A stretch of 64,000 nt of DNA from Agrobacterium fabrum str. C58 (lineage in GTDB: Bacteria; Pseudomonadota; Alphaproteobacteria; Rhizobiales; Rhizobiaceae). The stretch's first letter is position 1. Each line of letters opens with the position of its first letter. Both the position numbers and the translations under genes were made by a program. The notes beneath the pieces are model-generated. The model had not been told where the DNA came from. It searched no databases and saw only the letters and a program-made list of their open reading frames with translations. Positions 46,393 through 54,806 of the stretch are shown piece after piece. Location: assembly GCF_000092025.1 (NCBI RefSeq), contig NC_003062.2, positions 618,001-682,000 on the forward strand. Reading direction: 5' to 3'.

Positions 46393-47048
46393 AACTTATA
46401 CGCCACGCCGAAATTCACCGCATTGGTGATGACGTCGGTCTTCAACGAGCCGCCATTGTCGATATCCACGTCGATAAAGGAATAGGTGCCCTTATATTCC
46501 ACGAAGGTCGACCAGCTGTCGGTGATGCGGTAGCTGAGCCCGGCCTGTGCCTGCAGGGTGGCGCCGCCGAACTGGTATTCGAAGGTCTTGCCTGACGGGC
46601 GGTACACTTCCACATGCGGCACGTTAATGCCGACGCCGGCGCCCACATAAGGGGTGATCGGCAGGGATTCCAGCGGGAAGCGATAGAGTGCATTCAGCGT
46701 CAGAAGGTTCAGGCCGTCGGTAAATTCGAAATGCGACCAGCCGGAACGGGCAAGCGTCTCGTCGTCCGCATAGACCTTGTCATGGGTGAAATCGAGCGAG
46801 ATACCGAAATTCCGCAGCTGGCCCTCATCGAACCAGTAGGTGCCACGCACGCCCCAATAGGGCGGGTTGGAGAAGGACTTGCCTTCCCATCCGGCGCGGA
46901 AATCCGGCCCGTCGGACACCGTCACATCGCTGTGTGGCGCGCTTTGCCAGCCGCCATAACCGGAAATTTCAAATTCGCCTGCGGTTGCGGCGGAGAAGGA
47001 GACGCCGCTGAAGAGCAGGGCGCAAACAAGTAAAGTATGGCGCGACAT
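46389..47048 (-). CDS. outer membrane beta-barrel protein (LpxQ-like?)
   Basis: A 219-residue outer-membrane protein with a signal peptide (LLVCALLFSGVSFSAATA) and an eight-strand barrel pattern: FEISGYGGWQSAPHSDV near the N-terminus, ITPYVGAGVGINVPHVEVY in the middle, and the final strand NFGVAYKF with a terminal Phe. Size and pattern suit the small OmpW/lipid A oxidase (LpxQ) type known in rhizobia, but the assignment is from memory and size only. It is convergent with glcF and may be regulated separately. Confidence 0.78.
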   Translation of the reverse strand: MSRHTLLVCALLFSGVSFSAATAGEFEISGYGGWQSAPHSDVTVSDGPDFRAGWEGKSFSNPPYWGVRGTYWFDEGQLRNFGISLDFTHDKVYADDETLARSGWSHFEFTDGLNLLTLNALYRFPLESLPITPYVGAGVGINVPHVEVYRPSGKTFEYQFGGATLQAQAGLSYRITDSWSTFVEYKGTYSFIDVDIDNGGSLKTDVITNAVNFGVAYKF

Positions 47049-47118
47049 TTAAGAGAATCCGAATTGATATCAGAAATGCACCAAACCGTTTTTTGATAAC
47101 AGTTGAATGACAGAAACG

Positions 47119-47218
47119 AAAAACGGGCGGTCAGCTGACCACCCGTCTTAAGGCCGTTCCATCATCCCCCCGGAGAGGTCCGGCGCCTGGCGTCCCCCGC
47201 CAAGTTCGTTTAATTCAA
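47119..47218 (-). ncRNA. candidate small RNA, about 100 nt
   Basis: On the minus strand this gap holds a complete transcription unit with no reading frame: a promoter (-35 TTGAAT, 16 bases, -10 TACAAT), then a transcript of about 100 bases, then a Rho-independent terminator. The RNA folds into a hairpin CUUGGCG/CGCCAGG (47186-47204), one CCGGA/UCCGG hairpin, and the terminator ACGGGUGGUC/GACCGCCCGU followed by U residues; the stem has a G-U pair on this strand but a C-A mismatch on the other, which supports minus-strand transcription. A five-codon ATG ORF lies inside and is probably meaningless. I could not match it to a named rhizobial sRNA. Confidence 0.6.
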
Positions 47219-47224
47219 GTGAGG

Positions 47225-47252
47225 ATTGTACCGCTGCGAGACAGCAATTCAA
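47225..47252 (-). promoter_or_regulatory. sigma-70 type promoter of the small RNA
   Basis: -35 TTGAAT (47247-47252, minus strand) and -10 TACAAT (47225-47230) with 16 bases between, close to the housekeeping consensus. Confidence 0.62.
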
Positions 47253-47307
47253 GCGGATAAGACCTTATGCCGGCCTTACTACGTCCGGAATGGCCGAACC
47301 GTTGCTG

Positions 47308-48084
47308 TCATATCACTATGACCCTGGTTCCGACGTTGACGCGCTCGTAAAGATCGGTGACATCCTCGTTGCGCATGCGGATGCAGCCGGAGGAATTGTT
47401 GCTGCCGATCGTCCAGGGCTGGTTGGTGCCGTGGATGCGGTAAAGCGTCGAGCCGAGATACATGGCGCGTGCGCCCATGGGGTTGGCCGGGCCGCCTTCC
47501 ATGAAGGCCGGCAGGTAGTGTCCCTTGGTCGCCTCGCGGCTGATCATTTCCTTCGGTGGGGTCCAGCTTGGCCATTCTGCCTTGCGGGTCACTTTGTGGG
47601 TTCCGGCCCATTCAAAGCCGGGCTTGCCGACGCCGACGCCGTAACGCCGGGCCTTGCCATCGGCGAGGACGAGATAGAGGAAGCGGTTCGGCGTATCGAT
47701 GACGATGGTGCCGGGTTTTTCGGCGGTCTGATAGCTGACGATCTGCGGCAGGAATTGCGGCGCGATCTGAGTGCGCATCGGTGCGTTGGGGCGCACGGCG
47801 GCATTCTGCACCCGCGCCGGACGCTGCGATGTGACGCCGGAACTGGGGCGCTGCGGCATGGCGACCTGACGCTGCTGGAACAGCGGCTGGCGGGCGGCAG
47901 GCGCGCGCGGATAAACCACGGGGCGCACATTGCTGCGGCCGCCAAGCTGGGTAACCCAGGGGGCGGAAAGGTCCGGGCTGACGACGACGGGCGGGCGCTC
48001 GCGATACCGCTCATTGGCCATCGCGGCCGGGACGGCGAGGGTGGAAACGAGGCTCAGCGCCAGAAAAACGGACTTCATCGGCAT
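47308..48084 (-). CDS. L,D-transpeptidase (YkuD domain)
   Basis: Exported L,D-transpeptidase of 258 residues, which makes 3-3 cross-links in peptidoglycan; such enzymes are important for unipolar growth in Agrobacterium. The N-terminus is a signal peptide (SVFLALSLVSTLAVPAAMA), then a Pro/Arg-rich linker, and the YkuD catalytic domain with RIHGTNQPWTIGSNNSSGCIRM, holding the His and catalytic Cys. ATG at 48084 is used; ATG at 48078 also possible. Confidence 0.93.
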   Translation of the reverse strand: MPMKSVFLALSLVSTLAVPAAMANERYRERPPVVVSPDLSAPWVTQLGGRSNVRPVVYPRAPAARQPLFQQRQVAMPQRPSSGVTSQRPARVQNAAVRPNAPMRTQIAPQFLPQIVSYQTAEKPGTIVIDTPNRFLYLVLADGKARRYGVGVGKPGFEWAGTHKVTRKAEWPSWTPPKEMISREATKGHYLPAFMEGGPANPMGARAMYLGSTLYRIHGTNQPWTIGSNNSSGCIRMRNEDVTDLYERVNVGTRVIVI

Positions 48085-48322
48085 CGGGTGGACTCTCTCT
48101 GCGGGATGTCGCAACAATGGAAATCGCGGGATCATTCACCCGCTTTGCCGGATACGTTCGCACCTCCACGCCAGCGAATCGTAAATGGCTGTTCATTAAA
48201 AAGCGCTTGGTTAAGGAAAGCTGGATTTAAGGTTAGCGCCCGGTTTTGAAACGTGGTGAATGAGTGGTAAGCGCGTTGTTCAAACCGGTTGCGGGCAGAA
48301 GTGGAAAAGGGTGGTCGCGGGA

Positions 48323-48952
48323 ATGATTGAAGCGGGACTTGAGACGGGTGCGGATGGCCGCGTGCGGTGTTTCTGGCAGCAGGGGCTGGACGACTACAGC
48401 CGCTATCACGATGAGGAATGGGGTTATCCCGTGACCGATGATCGCCGCCTGTTCGAGAAGATTTGCCTCGAAGGTTTCCAGTCCGGGCTTTCCTGGCTCA
48501 CTGTCCTGCGCAAGCGCGAGGCGTTCCGGCTTGCCTTTGCCAATTTCGAATTCGAAAAAGTGGCGGAGTTCGGTGACGCCGATATCGAGCGCTGCCTTGC
48601 CGACAAGGGCATCATCCGCCATCGCGGCAAGATCGTTTCCACCATCAATAATGCCCGCCGTGCCATGGCGCTACGCGATGAATTCGGTTCGCTCGCGCGT
48701 TATTTCTGGGGTTTCGAACCCGCCGCCGCAGAAAGGCCGCAAAGGCTGGACTATGCGACGTTAAGGGCCAACCCCACCAGCGCCGCCTCCATCCGCCTTT
48801 CCAAGGATTTAAAAAAGCGGGGCTGGACCTTCGTCGGCCCGACGACCGTCTATGCATTCATGCAGGCCATGGGTATGGTCAACGACCATATCGAAGGCTG
48901 TCATTGCCGCCAGCCGATAGAGGTCATGCGGCGGGAGTTTGTACGTCCATGA
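48323..48952 (+). CDS. tag: DNA-3-methyladenine glycosylase I
   Basis: Base-excision repair enzyme that removes 3-methyladenine. The 209-residue protein has the family N-terminus RCFWQQGLDDYSRYHDEEWGYPV, FQSGLSWLTVLRKREAF and the C-terminal NDHIEGCHC; Cys and His in these segments match the four zinc ligands of Tag. The ATG at 48323 is preferred over the frame opening at 48260. It overlaps the next gene by four bases (ATGA). Confidence 0.93.
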   Translation: MIEAGLETGADGRVRCFWQQGLDDYSRYHDEEWGYPVTDDRRLFEKICLEGFQSGLSWLTVLRKREAFRLAFANFEFEKVAEFGDADIERCLADKGIIRHRGKIVSTINNARRAMALRDEFGSLARYFWGFEPAAAERPQRLDYATLRANPTSAASIRLSKDLKKRGWTFVGPTTVYAFMQAMGMVNDHIEGCHCRQPIEVMRREFVRP

Positions 48953-49392
48953 AGGTAACCTCCCTTCTTCTGGCGCTCACCATGGCCGCCGCCGCCGTGC
49001 CGCATCCATCCTTGGCGGAAAGCCGCAATGTCGATGGCATCTGGCTCGATGACGGTGAAAGCCTGAAGGAAGTGGCCCTGCCTCCGGCGGGACCGCTGAC
49101 GCTGGATGGCTGGACGCGGCGCGGGCGTGGCGATGTCTATCGGCTGAAGGTGAAGGCGGGGCAGACGGTGAAGATCGAGCTTGCAGCCTCCAGCGAATTT
49201 GTGCTGATGGCTGTCTTCGATTTTTCGACGCCGGATGAGGACGCGATCTTCTTCAGCGATTCCCAGGGCAAGGTTGCAACCCTGACGCCGAAGGCGGATA
49301 CGGAGTGGCTGATCCGCCCGACGTTGATCCTGGGTTCTCCGCGGCGTGGGCTCGGCGCGCATTACATATTGACGGTCAGCACCGGTAAATAA
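48949..49392 (+). CDS. exported hypothetical protein
   Basis: A 147-residue exported protein (signal peptide SLLLALTMAAAAVPHPSLA). The mature part is beta-rich, with VYRLKVKAGQTVKIELAASSEFVLMAVFDF, a pattern like a bacterial pre-peptidase C-terminal (PPC) or jelly-roll domain, but I do not claim a family. It overlaps tag by four bases (ATGA), so it is translationally coupled to a DNA-repair gene for no evident reason. Function unknown. Confidence 0.72.
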   Translation: MKVTSLLLALTMAAAAVPHPSLAESRNVDGIWLDDGESLKEVALPPAGPLTLDGWTRRGRGDVYRLKVKAGQTVKIELAASSEFVLMAVFDFSTPDEDAIFFSDSQGKVATLTPKADTEWLIRPTLILGSPRRGLGAHYILTVSTGK

Positions 49393-49417
49393 AGCTCAGC
49401 AGCAAGACCTAGGCTGC

Positions 49418-50461
49418 TCAGGCCGCCTGCGTCAGCAGGATCAGGCCGAAGCTCAGAACACCCAGCAACACGAGCGACAGGCTGGCGGCAATGATGACCT
49501 TGCCACCGGCATGGCGAAGACTGCGAATATCGACCGATAGTCCGAGAGCCGCCATCGACATGATGGTGAGGATGTTGGAGAGCGAGGCTACGGGGGAAAG
49601 CAGCGCCTCGGGGATGAGGCCGAAGGAGCGCGCCATGATCATCAGCACGAAACCGATGATGAACCACGGAACCATCTGTTGCAGCTTCAGGCGTCCCTTG
49701 CCGGACTGACCGTGGATGACGGAGAGAGTGGCGATGACCGGACCCAGCATCAGCACGCGGATGAGCTTGACGATGGTGCCCGTCTGCACGGCCACGGCTC
49801 CAAGCGGTGCGGTGGCGGCCAGAACTTGGGGCACGGCATAGACCGTGAGGCCGGCGAAGATGCCATATTGGGTCGCATCAAGGCCAAGCAGCTGCGGTAG
49901 AAAAGGCATCAGCAACACGGCGACAACGCCGAGAACCGCGGTGAAGGCGATCGAGGCGGCGACATCTTCCGGCTTGGCGCCGATGGCGGGCGCAGCAGCA
50001 GCAATGGCGGAATTGCCGCAGATGGAATTGCCGCAGGCGATCAGCGTCGCAAGCTTGGGCGGCAGGCCTAGCATCCGCCCGGCGGCATAGCTGAAGACCA
50101 GCGACAGCGCCACGATCAGCGCGATGCCGCCAATCAGTAAGCCGCCAGCGCCCTTGAGAATGGAAAGACTCAAGGATGCGCCGAGAAGCGCCACCGCGAT
50201 TTCAAGCAGGGTCTTGGCACTGAACTTTATACCCGCCGACGCGACTACAGGCAGCGACACCAACGAACGCAAAAGCGTACCGATCAGGATGGCAAGCACC
50301 AGATCGCCAAGCCAGGCGTGACCCGCAATCCGCACCTGAAAACGCTCTGCCAGAATGGCGGCGCAGCTAACTGCCGCGCAGATGAGAATGCCCGGCAGAA
50401 GCGGGCTGAGCCAGCGGAGCGAAAACTGAAACGGATGAGCGAGGGTGCGATGTTGTGCCAT
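49418..50461 (-). CDS. yeiH: YeiH-family putative sulfate exporter
   Basis: A 347-residue integral membrane protein of the YeiH/UPF0324 family with about ten helices. Typical segments are ALLGASLSLSILKGAGGLLIGG, LIACGNSICGNSAIAAAAPAIGA and YAVPQVLAATAPLGAVAVQTGTIVKLIRVLML. The family is annotated as sulfate exporters mostly by association with a LysR regulator. It is divergent from such a regulator at 50543, the known yeiH-yeiE arrangement. Confidence 0.9.
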   Translation of the reverse strand: MAQHRTLAHPFQFSLRWLSPLLPGILICAAVSCAAILAERFQVRIAGHAWLGDLVLAILIGTLLRSLVSLPVVASAGIKFSAKTLLEIAVALLGASLSLSILKGAGGLLIGGIALIVALSLVFSYAAGRMLGLPPKLATLIACGNSICGNSAIAAAAPAIGAKPEDVAASIAFTAVLGVVAVLLMPFLPQLLGLDATQYGIFAGLTVYAVPQVLAATAPLGAVAVQTGTIVKLIRVLMLGPVIATLSVIHGQSGKGRLKLQQMVPWFIIGFVLMIMARSFGLIPEALLSPVASLSNILTIMSMAALGLSVDIRSLRHAGGKVIIAASLSLVLLGVLSFGLILLTQAA

Positions 50462-50518
50462 GGGCCGACAATGCCGTAGTCGCCTGTTTTATTCTATCAA
50501 ATAATATGGCATATATCG

Positions 50519-50533
50519 TTCGATAAAATCGAA
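50519..50533. promoter_or_regulatory. LysR-type operator in the yeiH-yeiE gap
   Basis: Perfect palindrome TTCGAT-aaa-ATCGAA, fitting T-N11-A, 10 bases in front of the LysR start and about 60 bases in front of yeiH. It probably serves both. Confidence 0.65.
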
Positions 50534-50542
50534 TGAAACGCA

Positions 50543-51460
50543 ATGACCTTCGAACAACTCCGTATTTTCATCGCCGTCGCCGAACGCGAACATCTGACCC
50601 GCGCCGCCGAAGCCATCGGCCTCACGGCTTCCGCCGTCAGTTCCGCCATCAAGAATCTCGAGGCCTTTTATAATGTCGAGCTGTTCCACCGCGTCGGCCG
50701 CAACATCGAGTTGACCGAAAGCGGCCGGGCCTTTCTGGGCGAGGCCAAGGCGACGCTGGCGCGTGTGCGCAATGCCGAATTGATTCTCTCTGAGATGGGC
50801 GGCCTGACGCGCGGCGAAATTACCGTGTGCGCCAGCCAGACCATTGCAAGCTACTGGCTGCCGCCGATCCTGATGCAGTTCAAGAAACTCTATCCCGGCG
50901 TGACGGTCCGGCTGGATATCGGCAATACCAAGACGGTAACGCAGGCGGTGCTGGATGGTCTGGCGGAGGTTGGTTTCATCGAAGGCAAGATTGACGAGCC
51001 GGCATTGATGGTGCAGCCGGTCGTGTCAGACAAGCTTCTGGTCGTCACCGGTTCGGCCCATCCTTTCGCTGACGGCCGTTATCTGACCGCGCTCGATATG
51101 CTTTACGGCACATCCTGGGTTCTGCGCGAACAGGGCTCCGGCACGCGTTCCGCCTTCGAAGCAGCGGTGCGGCAGATGGGGGTGGATCCGGCTGAGCTGT
51201 CCGTCATGCTCGAATTGCCATCCAATGAGGCGGTGGTGATGGCGGCCCGCTCCGGTGGCGCTGCCACCGCCGTCTCCGCTTCCGTTGCGTCGCTTTTTCT
51301 GCGGCAGGGCCTGCTGGTCCGCGCCGGCATCGATCTGCCGGCACGCAATTTTGCTCTGTTGCGCCACAAGGAGCGCCATACCAGCCGCGCGGCGATGGAA
51401 CTGGAGCGCCTCAGCCGGGCGGCGTCGGAGGATTACAAGGCGGGTCTTGCGGGGTTGTAG
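50543..51460 (+). CDS. LysR-family regulator (YeiE type)
   Basis: A 305-residue LysR regulator: winged helix FEQLRIFIAVAEREHLTRAAEAIGLTASAVSSAIKNLE (split here), and effector domain starting near ITVCASQTIASYWLPPILMQF, with substrate-site loop SGTRSAFEAAVRQMG. The closest group by pattern is CysB/YeiE-like. Its divergent partner is yeiH. Confidence 0.9.
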   Translation: MTFEQLRIFIAVAEREHLTRAAEAIGLTASAVSSAIKNLEAFYNVELFHRVGRNIELTESGRAFLGEAKATLARVRNAELILSEMGGLTRGEITVCASQTIASYWLPPILMQFKKLYPGVTVRLDIGNTKTVTQAVLDGLAEVGFIEGKIDEPALMVQPVVSDKLLVVTGSAHPFADGRYLTALDMLYGTSWVLREQGSGTRSAFEAAVRQMGVDPAELSVMLELPSNEAVVMAARSGGAATAVSASVASLFLRQGLLVRAGIDLPARNFALLRHKERHTSRAAMELERLSRAASEDYKAGLAGL

Positions 51461-51485
51461 GCCGAAGACGCAAGGCGCGTGACGA

Positions 51486-52250
51486 TCACGTCATTTCCCG
51501 CGCAATGACGTGATGCACGATGCGATAATCCCGGCTTTCCTCCCCGAAGGGCGCGAGCGGCCAGTCCCATGCGGCGGCAGGCGAGGCAATCTCGATGCCA
51601 TGCAGCAGGTCTTCATGCTGCTGCACGCTACCATCCTTGCCAATGACGTCGAAGGCGGTGTCCGTCACCAGACAGACCTTGCAGGGCAGGCCGGCCAGCG
51701 CATCGAGATGTGTCTGAATGAGTTTTGGCAAAAGATCACCAGGCACATTCGCAATTTTCTCCCGTTCCAGCCGATGCTGTGCCCCGGTGCCGATCTGCGA
51801 CAGGAGGTTGGCCGAGACAACGAAATCGAGATAGGGCACGCGCCGCAGGAAATCGAGCGGTTCCGCGGGCCGGCCGGCCAAAAGGTCATCGAAGCCGGAA
51901 AGGTCGCGATTGGCGATGCGGACGTTCTTTTTGGCATTGAGCCGCAGCTTCGCCTGCACGCTGGCAAGGTGCACCAGATCGACCATAACGACGGTATCGA
52001 ACATCGCCACCAGCGCATCATGGGGCACATCCCGCAACAGGCCGGACCCCAGCACGACAGCCGTCCGTCGCTGCTTCAGCTTTTTCGCCGATTGCAGCAC
52101 GAATTGCCGGCTGTTGTTCTCATGCTCCGCCCAGGCTTTCGCGCACCGATTGGCGCGCGCCCAGAGGTTGACGGAATAGCGGACATGCGGCCGGAATTCT
52201 TTCGGCGTGACCGCACGGGTGGCGGCATATTGCAGGGCTTCGAGGATCAT
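51486..52250 (-). CDS. hypothetical protein with Rossmann-like N-terminal half
   Basis: A 254-residue soluble protein. Residues about 60-100 (RRTAVVLGSGLLRDVPHDALVAMFDTVVMVDLVHL) look like a Rossmann first strand, glycine loop and acidic second-strand end, as in SAM-binding proteins, but no methyltransferase catalytic motif is clear. Also VSANLLSQIGTGAQHRLE and LPCKVCLVTDTAFDVIG. Probably a degenerate SAM-type protein; function unknown. It lies beside a toxin-antitoxin pair, convergent with the LysR gene. Confidence 0.72.
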   Translation of the reverse strand: MILEALQYAATRAVTPKEFRPHVRYSVNLWARANRCAKAWAEHENNSRQFVLQSAKKLKQRRTAVVLGSGLLRDVPHDALVAMFDTVVMVDLVHLASVQAKLRLNAKKNVRIANRDLSGFDDLLAGRPAEPLDFLRRVPYLDFVVSANLLSQIGTGAQHRLEREKIANVPGDLLPKLIQTHLDALAGLPCKVCLVTDTAFDVIGKDGSVQQHEDLLHGIEIASPAAAWDWPLAPFGEESRDYRIVHHVIAREMT

Positions 52251-52256
52251 GAATGC

Positions 52257-52526
52257 CTAACGGTAAATTTCACGGCGATGGCCGATTTCGACCACCAGAA
52301 CGACCAGCTTTTGGTCCTGTATATCGCAGATGATGCGGTAATCGCCCACCCGGTAACGCCAGAAATTTCCGAGTTCGGAACCTTGCAGTGTAGCGCCGAT
52401 CTGGCGCGGGTCGTCCAGTGCGGCCAGCCTTTCATGGAGAAAACTGCGGATGCGCCGGCGCACTTCCGGATTTATTTTGCGCATCTCTTTCTGCACAAGC
52501 GTGTGATATTCAATTGTCCAGATCAC
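52257..52526 (-). CDS. RelE/ParE-family toxin
   Basis: An 89-residue RelE/ParE-superfamily toxin: IEYHTLVQKEMRKINPEVRRRIRSFLHERL, then WRYRVGDYRIICDIQDQKLVVLVVEIGHRREIYR with the terminal Arg/Tyr core typical of RelE mRNA interferases. The start is a GTG at 52526, overlapping the antitoxin gene by 17 bases, which couples its translation to the antitoxin. RelE (ribosome-dependent nuclease) is more likely than ParE by the C-terminal pattern, but not certain. Confidence 0.9.
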   Translation of the reverse strand: MIWTIEYHTLVQKEMRKINPEVRRRIRSFLHERLAALDDPRQIGATLQGSELGNFWRYRVGDYRIICDIQDQKLVVLVVEIGHRREIYR

Positions 52527-52737
52527 GCCAGAACTCCTCGGCGCTTATAATCTTCGATTCTCCGCGCTGAATGCGCCGCGTCGCCTCTTCGGCAAGATAG
52601 AGGTCTTCCATATCCTCGATATGCTTCTCGATCGCCTCGCGGATATAATAGGCGGATGTGCGGCCGGTCCGCTCAGACAGCGCCTTCAGCCGCTCATAGG
52701 TCTCGTCCGGCAGGCGAATGGCCGTCTGTTTGCTCAT
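52510..52737 (-). CDS. ribbon-helix-helix antitoxin
   Basis: A 75-residue antitoxin. The N-terminus is a ribbon-helix-helix DNA-binding domain (SKQTAIRLPDETYERLKALSERTGRTSAYYIREAIEKHI, split here), and the acidic C-terminus (ISAEEFWRDLDN) should wrap the toxin. ATG at 52737 has GGAAAGGA upstream. A palindrome at 52761 is a fitting operator for autoregulation by the antitoxin-toxin complex. Confidence 0.9.
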   Translation of the reverse strand: MSKQTAIRLPDETYERLKALSERTGRTSAYYIREAIEKHIEDMEDLYLAEEATRRIQRGESKIISAEEFWRDLDN

Positions 52738-52760
52738 TGCTTGCGTCCTTTCCGACTAAA

Positions 52761-52780
52761 ATGGGATACATGCATCCCAT
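52761..52780. promoter_or_regulatory. toxin-antitoxin operator palindrome
   Basis: ATGGGAT and ATCCCAT flank a 6-base centre that itself contains ATGCAT symmetry; 24 bases in front of the antitoxin start. Confidence 0.7.
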
Positions 52781-52893
52781 ATAGCATGGCTTGCCCTGCG
52801 CTGCCAGTAAAACCAAAGCCTTTGCGGCTTGCCGCACAGGGCTTCATCCTCTAATACACCGGCATAATTTCAGGAAAATATCGGATCGGCATC

Positions 52894-54417
52894 ATGAGCG
52901 AAAAAGCAAAAAAGCCTCAGAAACTGAAAGCCCGCCTGCCGCGCGGCTTCGTGGATCGTTCGGCTGCCGATATCCATGCCACCAATGAGATGGTCGACAA
53001 GATCCGTAGGGTCTACGAGCTTTACGGCTTCGATCCGATCGAGACCCCTCTGTTCGAATATACCGATGCGCTCGGCAAGTTCCTGCCCGATAGCGACCGC
53101 CCGAACGAAGGCGTGTTTTCGCTGCAGGACGACGACGACCAATGGATGAGCCTGCGGTACGATCTGACCGCGCCGCTCGCCCGTCATGTTGCGGAAAATT
53201 TCAACGAAATACAGCTGCCCTACCGCACCTATCGCGCCGGTTACGTCTTCCGCAATGAAAAGCCCGGCCCCGGCCGCTTCCGGCAATTCATGCAGTTCGA
53301 TGCCGATACGGTGGGTGCTGCCGGTGTGCAGGCCGATGCCGAAATGTGCATGATGATGGCCGATACCATGGAAGCGCTCGGTATCGCGCGCGGCGACTAT
53401 GTCATCCGCGTCAACAACCGCAAGGTGCTCGACGGCGTCATGGAAGCCATCGGTCTCGGCGGAGAGGACAATGCCGGTCGCCGCCTGAATGTGCTGCGCG
53501 CCATCGACAAGCTCGACAAGTTCGGCCCGGAAGGCGTGAAGCTGCTGCTCGGGCCTGGCCGCAAGGATGAATCCGGTGATTTCACCAAGGGTGCGGGTCT
53601 TGGCGATGAACAGATCGAAAAAGTGCTGTTCTTCGTTGGTATCAAGGATTATGCGGCAAGCGCTGATGATCTCGCAAAACTGGTTGCGGGCACATCCAAA
53701 GGCGAGGAAGGCGTTGATGAACTGAACACCATAGGCGCTCTGGTTTCCGGTGCCGGTTATGACGCAACACGCATCAAGATCGATCCCTCTGTCGTTCGCG
53801 GTCTCGAATATTACACCGGCCCGGTCTATGAGGCTGAGCTGACCTTCGACGTCACCAATGAAAAGGGCGAAAAGGTCGTGTTCGGCTCGGTCGGCGGTGG
53901 CGGTCGTTACGATGGTCTCGTCTCGCGCTTCATGGGTCAGCCGGTTCCAGCCACGGGCTTCTCCATCGGTGTCTCGCGCCTGATGACGGCGCTGAAGAAC
54001 CTCGGCAAGCTTGGGCAGGTCAAGCCGCTCGCACCCGTCCTCATCACCGTCATGGACGGCGATGTGGAGAGCATGGGCCGTTACCAGCGCTTCACCCAGG
54101 CGCTGCGCGCCGAGGGCATCCGCGCCGAAATGTACCAGGGCAACTGGAAGAAATTCGGCAACCAGCTGAAATATGCCGATCGCCTCGGCTCTCCCATCGC
54201 CATCATCCAGGGCGGTGACGAGCGCGCCGAAGGCGTCGTGCAGATCAAGGATCTGATCGAAGGCAAGCGCCTCTCCGGCGAAATCGAGGACAATGCGAGC
54301 TGGCGCGAGGCGCGTGTGGCACAGGTCAGCGTGCCGGAAGCCGAGCTGGTGGCGAAGGTCCGCGAGATTCTGGAGCATCAGGCAGAGGACGTTCGCCGCG
54401 CCGCCGAAGGGCGCTGA
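52894..54417 (+). CDS. hisS: histidyl-tRNA synthetase
   Basis: Class II aminoacyl-tRNA synthetase for histidine, 507 residues. N-terminus [20 protein letters not shown], motif 2 [26 protein letters not shown] (in part), the histidine signature [13 protein letters not shown] and [16 protein letters not shown]. The protein is longer than E. coli HisRS (424) but within the alphaproteobacterial range. It leads the hisS-VOC-hisZ-hisG run. Confidence 0.96.
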
Positions 54418-54421
54418 AGCC

Positions 54422-54790
54422 ATGGCGATCCTCGCGCTCGATCATGTTCAACTGGCGATGCCGGCGGGCCGCGAAGAAGAAGCGCGCCGGTTTTACGGTG
54501 ACCTGCTCGGTTTCGCGGAGCAGGCAAAACCCGCAAATCTAGCCATGCGCGGCGGCTGCTGGTTCATCTGCGGCCTGATGAAACTGCATCTTGGCGTCGA
54601 GCAGGATTTCCGCCCGGCGCGGAAAGCCCATCCGGCCTTTCTGGTCGATGATCTGGTGAGCCTGCGAAAAACACTTGAAACAGCGGGCTGCCATGTGGTT
54701 GAGGATGAGCCGCTTGAAGGATATCACCGGTTTTATGTCCATGATCCCTTCGGAAACCGCATCGAAATGATGCAGCCGCTCGAACCGTGA
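54422..54790 (+). CDS. VOC-superfamily (glyoxalase-like) protein
   Basis: A 122-residue vicinal-oxygen-chelate protein: DHVQLAMPAGREEEARRFYGDLLG at the start, CGLMKLHLGVEQDF in the middle, and HDPFGNRIEMMQPLE at the end, giving the His, His and Glu expected as metal ligands. Substrate unknown. It starts five bases after hisS and ends 17 bases before hisZ, so it is almost certainly cotranscribed with them, though no role in histidine metabolism is known for the family. Confidence 0.88.
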   Translation: MAILALDHVQLAMPAGREEEARRFYGDLLGFAEQAKPANLAMRGGCWFICGLMKLHLGVEQDFRPARKAHPAFLVDDLVSLRKTLETAGCHVVEDEPLEGYHRFYVHDPFGNRIEMMQPLEP

Positions 54791-54806
54791 CGAAAAGTAA
54801 CGTTCC

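Noticed and set aside
52870..54423. 517-codon minus-strand frame opposite hisS
   Set aside because: Shadow of hisS.
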